From NCBI GenBank assembly GCA_022059125.1, contig JAEUWY010000019.1:678501-742500 (forward strand): a stretch of DNA of 64,000 nucleotides, read 5' to 3'. The notes under the pieces were generated by a model that was given only the letters and a program-made list of their open reading frames with translations, made no database searches and was not told where the DNA came from. The stretch is from Corynespora cassiicola (taxonomy: Eukaryota > Ascomycota > Dothideomycetes > Pleosporales > Corynesporascaceae). Shown here one piece after another: positions 60,887 to 64,000 of this stretch (position 1 is its first letter; every line of letters starts with the position of its first letter). A program made the position numbers and the translations under genes.

Positions 60887-63270
60887 TAGTAATATTTTTA
60901 GTTTTATAAAGTAAAGCGAATAATTAGAGGCTTAGAAATTAAAATAACTTTTACCTGTTTTTAAACTTTAAATATATAAAAAGTTTTTATTACTTAATTA
61001 AATGTAAATATTTAAATATACTATTACTAGTAAGTTATTTTTAGTAAGCAGAACTAGTAATACAAAATAAACTAAACGTAAAGTTAAAATACTAAAATAC
61101 ACGCTTATTAGATACTATAAAAAATATTAGTTTATCTAAACAGCAGAATAGTAGCTATAAAAGTTAAAATCTGCTAAAAAGTATATAATAACTTACTTAC
61201 TAAATAAACTAGTTTTAAAAATAAATAGCGTTTAAGTATATTACTTATACTTTACTATTAAAATAGAAATTATATTTTAGTAAGTAAGCAGACGTAAAAG
61301 TTTATAATAAAACTTTAAAAATAATTTTAAATAAAATAGCTTTTAGTACAGATTTTAGTAGTAGTAGTAAATACTTAAATAAAAACTTTAAAAACTAAAA
61401 TAAAAAAAGATTCTGTATAAACAGCAGTTAAACACAAATTAGTTAATTTTAAAAAATAAAAAAACTTTATTTTAATATCGGCGCTTACGCTGCACTTTTA
61501 AAAAAAAATTAATTAATATTTTAATATTTAAATATAGATTTTCTGCAGTAATATAACTAAAAGCAGAAACTTTAGCAGAAGCTTTAAAAAAAATTTTTTT
61601 TTTTTTTAATAGTCTGTTACTCTAAAATTAGTTTATCTAAAACTAAAATTTAATAGTTAAAAAAATGCTATACTTTTATAGTGTTTAGTACGCTTCTAAT
61701 AAGCTTTAAAAATCTATTTAAAAAAACAGTTTTTATATTAAGTCGTACTTATAACCGCAGCAGATTTTTAAAATAAAAAACTTTTAGTTAATAAAATAAT
61801 ATAAATAAAAAAAATTAGCACAATAGATTTATAACTTTAAAAAAAAAATTAGCTCTAAAAATTAAATATATTAGATTTTAAAAAAAAGTTTTTAATATAG
61901 ATTAGTACTAGCTGTAAAGTAAATGCTTTTTAGCGCTAAATAGTAAATATTTTTAGTAAGTTTTAGCTATTTAGCGTATATTTAATAACTAACTTAAAAC
62001 TAGTACAGATAAGAAAAATCTAACTTTCTAATTAAAATATAGTATTATAATAGCTAAAAAGTAGTGTTAACGCAATATAATTTCTATTTAGTATTCTAAA
62101 TATTAAGATAAAAAAATTTAACTAAGCGCGGGTAAACAGCAGAAATAACTATAACTTTTTTAAAATAGCTAAATATTTTATTATTTAATTAGTAACGCGT
62201 ATAAATAGATTAACAAAATTTCTACTATTTTTATTTACTATTTAGTAAAACTACAGCTAAAAAAACGGGCTTAGCAAAATTAGCAGAAAAAAAAACTTTA
62301 TTAAGCTTAACTTTAGTTTAATATTATAAAAAAATATAAAAAGTATAGAATAAATAGAAGCTTCAGCGCTAGTAAAATACTACTACTTTTATTATTTTTT
62401 TATTTATTTAATAAAATAAAGCTGGGTTTTACCGCCTAACTTTTAGTATAAAAATCTTTTATAAGCTAATTTAGATTAAAAATATTATTAAGTAAAGAGT
62501 TTAGCTAAAGTAGTATATTTATTAAACTACAACGCAGATATTTTAAAAAAAATTTATAAAAAATAAAAATTTCTAGTAAAGCAAAAAAATAAAAGTTTTT
62601 TTAATTTTAATTTTTAGTGTAAATACAAACTATAAAAGTATAGTTTATTAATTTTTTAGTTTTTTAAAATTTAAAGCTAGAAGTGCTAAGAAAGTTACTA
62701 TAAAAATAACTAGCTTATAGCAGCTAAGCGTTTATAGTAATATTACTTTTTAATTTTTTAATATTAGCTTTTTTTATTATACTAAAACAGAATTTAGTAA
62801 GCGTTAGATTGTTTATTTACTAATAAAAAATATAAGCTAGATTTAGACCGTTATAAAATAAGTTAGTTTTACTTTACTAATAATTTTACTTTAATAGTAA
62901 TTCTGTTTAGTACAAAAGAAACTGCAAATTTAGATAATTAGTTTTTATAGCTATTTAACTAGATATTACCGCAAAGCTATTATCTGCTAAATTATAGTTA
63001 AACGCTTTTAAATTAAAATTTATACTAAAATAAAGTAAATACTGCCTGCATATTAGAGTTAGATATAAATAAGCTTTTAGCTCTAAATTTTAGCAGACTA
63101 GTAATAGTAGTTCTATAAAAGTTAAAGCTACTAGCTAGCGTATTATAATTTTATAGTATACAGAATTAAATTTTTTATAAATAATTTAGTTATTTAGCTA
63201 AGTTATATAAGTAGTTAAGTAGTTTTATAGTTACGAGCTACTAAGCGTAAACTTACTACTAGCTTAGTTA
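60887..63270 (+). rRNA. 28S rRNA pseudogene, 3' part, copy 2
   Basis: TAAAGCGAATAATTAGAGGC near 60920 matches GTAAAGCGAATGATTAGAGG of intact 28S. TTTAAATATATAAAAAGTTT near 60965 matches TTTAAATATGTAAGAAGTCC. The peptidyl-transferase and sarcin-ricin regions follow near 62790-62930 (GAATTTAGTAAGCGTTAGAT; TAGTACAAAAGAAACTG for AGTACGAGAGGAAC). Together with 57802-58766 it makes about 3.35 kb, a normal 28S. The 3' end is placed only roughly. Confidence 0.95.
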
Positions 63271-63535
63271 AATAGTACTTTTTTATTTATATAAGCTAGC
63301 TAGAGAGTACTTTAGCCGGCGCGTTAAAAAAAAAAAAAAAAGTATAAAAAATATAGTAGAGAGATTACTGCAGACGTAGCTAGCTAGCTATAAATAATAT
63401 ATATATATTTAAAATAAAATAAGTAAAACGCGTTCTGTTAAAAAAATTAATAAGTTTAATAAAATTAAATATATTAAGTAAGTTCAGAAAAAGTGCTGGC
63501 TTTAGAAAAAATTACTTTAACTTTTTTTTTAATCT

Positions 63536-63715
63536 ACTAAATAAATTAAGTATACTGGATAAGTTAGACGTGCTAGGTAAGTTTAGACGTACTAAGTAAG
63601 TTTAGTATACTAGATAAGTTAGGCGTGCTAAATAAATTTAGAAAAAAAATATCTATTTTAAAAGCGTGCTAAGTAAGTTAGATATACTAAATAAGTTAAG
63701 CGTGCTAAGTAAATT
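63536..63715. repeat. 18-bp minisatellite in rDNA spacer, copy 2
   Basis: About six units before and three after the AAATATCTATTTTAAAA insert, e.g. GCGTGCTAAGTAAGTTAG. Copy-number variant of 39928-40225. Confidence 0.8.
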
Positions 63716-63944
63716 TAGAAAAAAATCTCTATTTTAAGAGAGGGGTCTCTCTGTTTTAAAAGGGAGGAGAAGAAAAAAAAGAGAAAAGGTGCCTGTTTTT
63801 AAAAGAGAGGTGCTTCTGTTTTTAAAAAAAAATTAAACAGAAAAAAATAATCTGGACTCTAGTACTGTGTTTTATTTTATTTTATTACGTTATCTTTTAC
63901 TACTTACTTTTTGATTACTCTCTTTCTACTCTTTTTTATTTCGT

Positions 63945-63990
63945 AGTTCGTTAGTTAGTATAAAAAGCTAGATACGGAGAGTATCTAGCC
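63945..63990 (+). promoter_or_regulatory. promoter-like block with hairpin, rDNA spacer copy 2
   Basis: GTTAGTTAGTATAAAAA followed by a perfect 9-bp inverted repeat: GCTAGATAC (63967-63975), loop GGAGA, GTATCTAGC (63981-63989). The hairpin is decayed in the copy at 40476. Either a polymerase I promoter/terminator element or a transcript 5' hairpin; not resolvable from sequence alone. Confidence 0.45.
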
Positions 63991-64000
63991 TTTTACGTTG

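Larger units (their letters stand above)
63271..64000 (+). other. rDNA intergenic spacer, copy 2 (runs off window)
   Basis: Same order as copy 1: an A-tract near 63326, an 18-bp minisatellite (63536-63715, about half as many units as copy 1), GTGCCTGTTTTTAAAAGAGA near 63789, then the promoter-like block. Less decayed than copy 1. Confidence 0.85.

Noticed and set aside
1..64000. CRISPR arrays, bacterial operons, tRNA genes
   Set aside because: The 18-bp minisatellite lacks unique spacers; no tRNA cloverleaf was recognised; all identified families are fungal.

Overview
The window is an AT-rich block of a filamentous ascomycete genome (Pezizomycotina; class not resolvable from the sequence). 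It is made almost entirely of repeats decayed by C-to-T and G-to-A changes, in the pattern of repeat-induced point mutation (RIP). Three things support this: fungal chromovirus, Fot1/pogo and Tc1 element families; an ascomycete-type 18S-ITS-5.8S-ITS2-28S order; and coding frames broken almost only by TAA/TAG where CAA/CAG is expected. I found no intact host gene, tRNA or CRISPR array.

Layout. 1-1435: end of a Tc1-like element (M1). 1940-8813: complete Ty3/Gypsy chromovirus A, TSD GTATA. 9090-10680: a foldback element copy hit by a truncated Tc1-like element (M2). 10681-14323: a decayed rDNA spacer piece with a promoter-like block, unassigned AT-rich DNA, a deleted Tc1-like element (M3) and an 18-bp minisatellite. 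14364-25854: a giant inverted repeat with arms of 4687 bp. Each arm carries a foldback element, a 1853-bp Fot1/pogo element and an unrecognised decayed ORF, and a 2117-bp Tc1-like element (M4) sits exactly on the symmetry axis. 25855-37540: older chromovirus B, 5'-truncated, with complete chromovirus C (29790-36665, TSD ATAGA) nested in it.

37541-64000 is decayed ribosomal DNA in forward orientation: 28S 3' part, spacer, 18S start (41856). The 18S is split by chromovirus D (41978-55649, TSD TTTAA), itself split by chromovirus E (42997-49872, TSD TATAA). Then come the rest of 18S (to 57330), ITS1, 5.8S, ITS2, and 28S (from 57802) split at a TA by Tc1-like M5 (58767-60886), the rest of 28S, and a second spacer running off the window. 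With insertions removed, 18S is about 1.8 kb and 28S about 3.35 kb, which are normal fungal sizes.

How the parts work. A, C and E are one chromovirus family with identical 436-bp LTRs. Gag and pol are in different frames, joined by a T TTT TTA heptamer placed exactly as a -1 frameshift site and kept in all five copies, B and D included. Pol carries protease, reverse transcriptase, RNase H, integrase and a C-terminal chromodomain. Between pol and the 3' LTR lies an antisense ORF with a Cys-x2-Cys...Cys motif followed by a charged, helix-like segment. It is recognisable even in the divergent copies B and D.

Most promising for follow-up: the RIP-decayed rDNA, the indel-free palindrome with a transposon on its axis and an unknown ORF in each arm, the frameshift site, and the antisense retroelement ORF.
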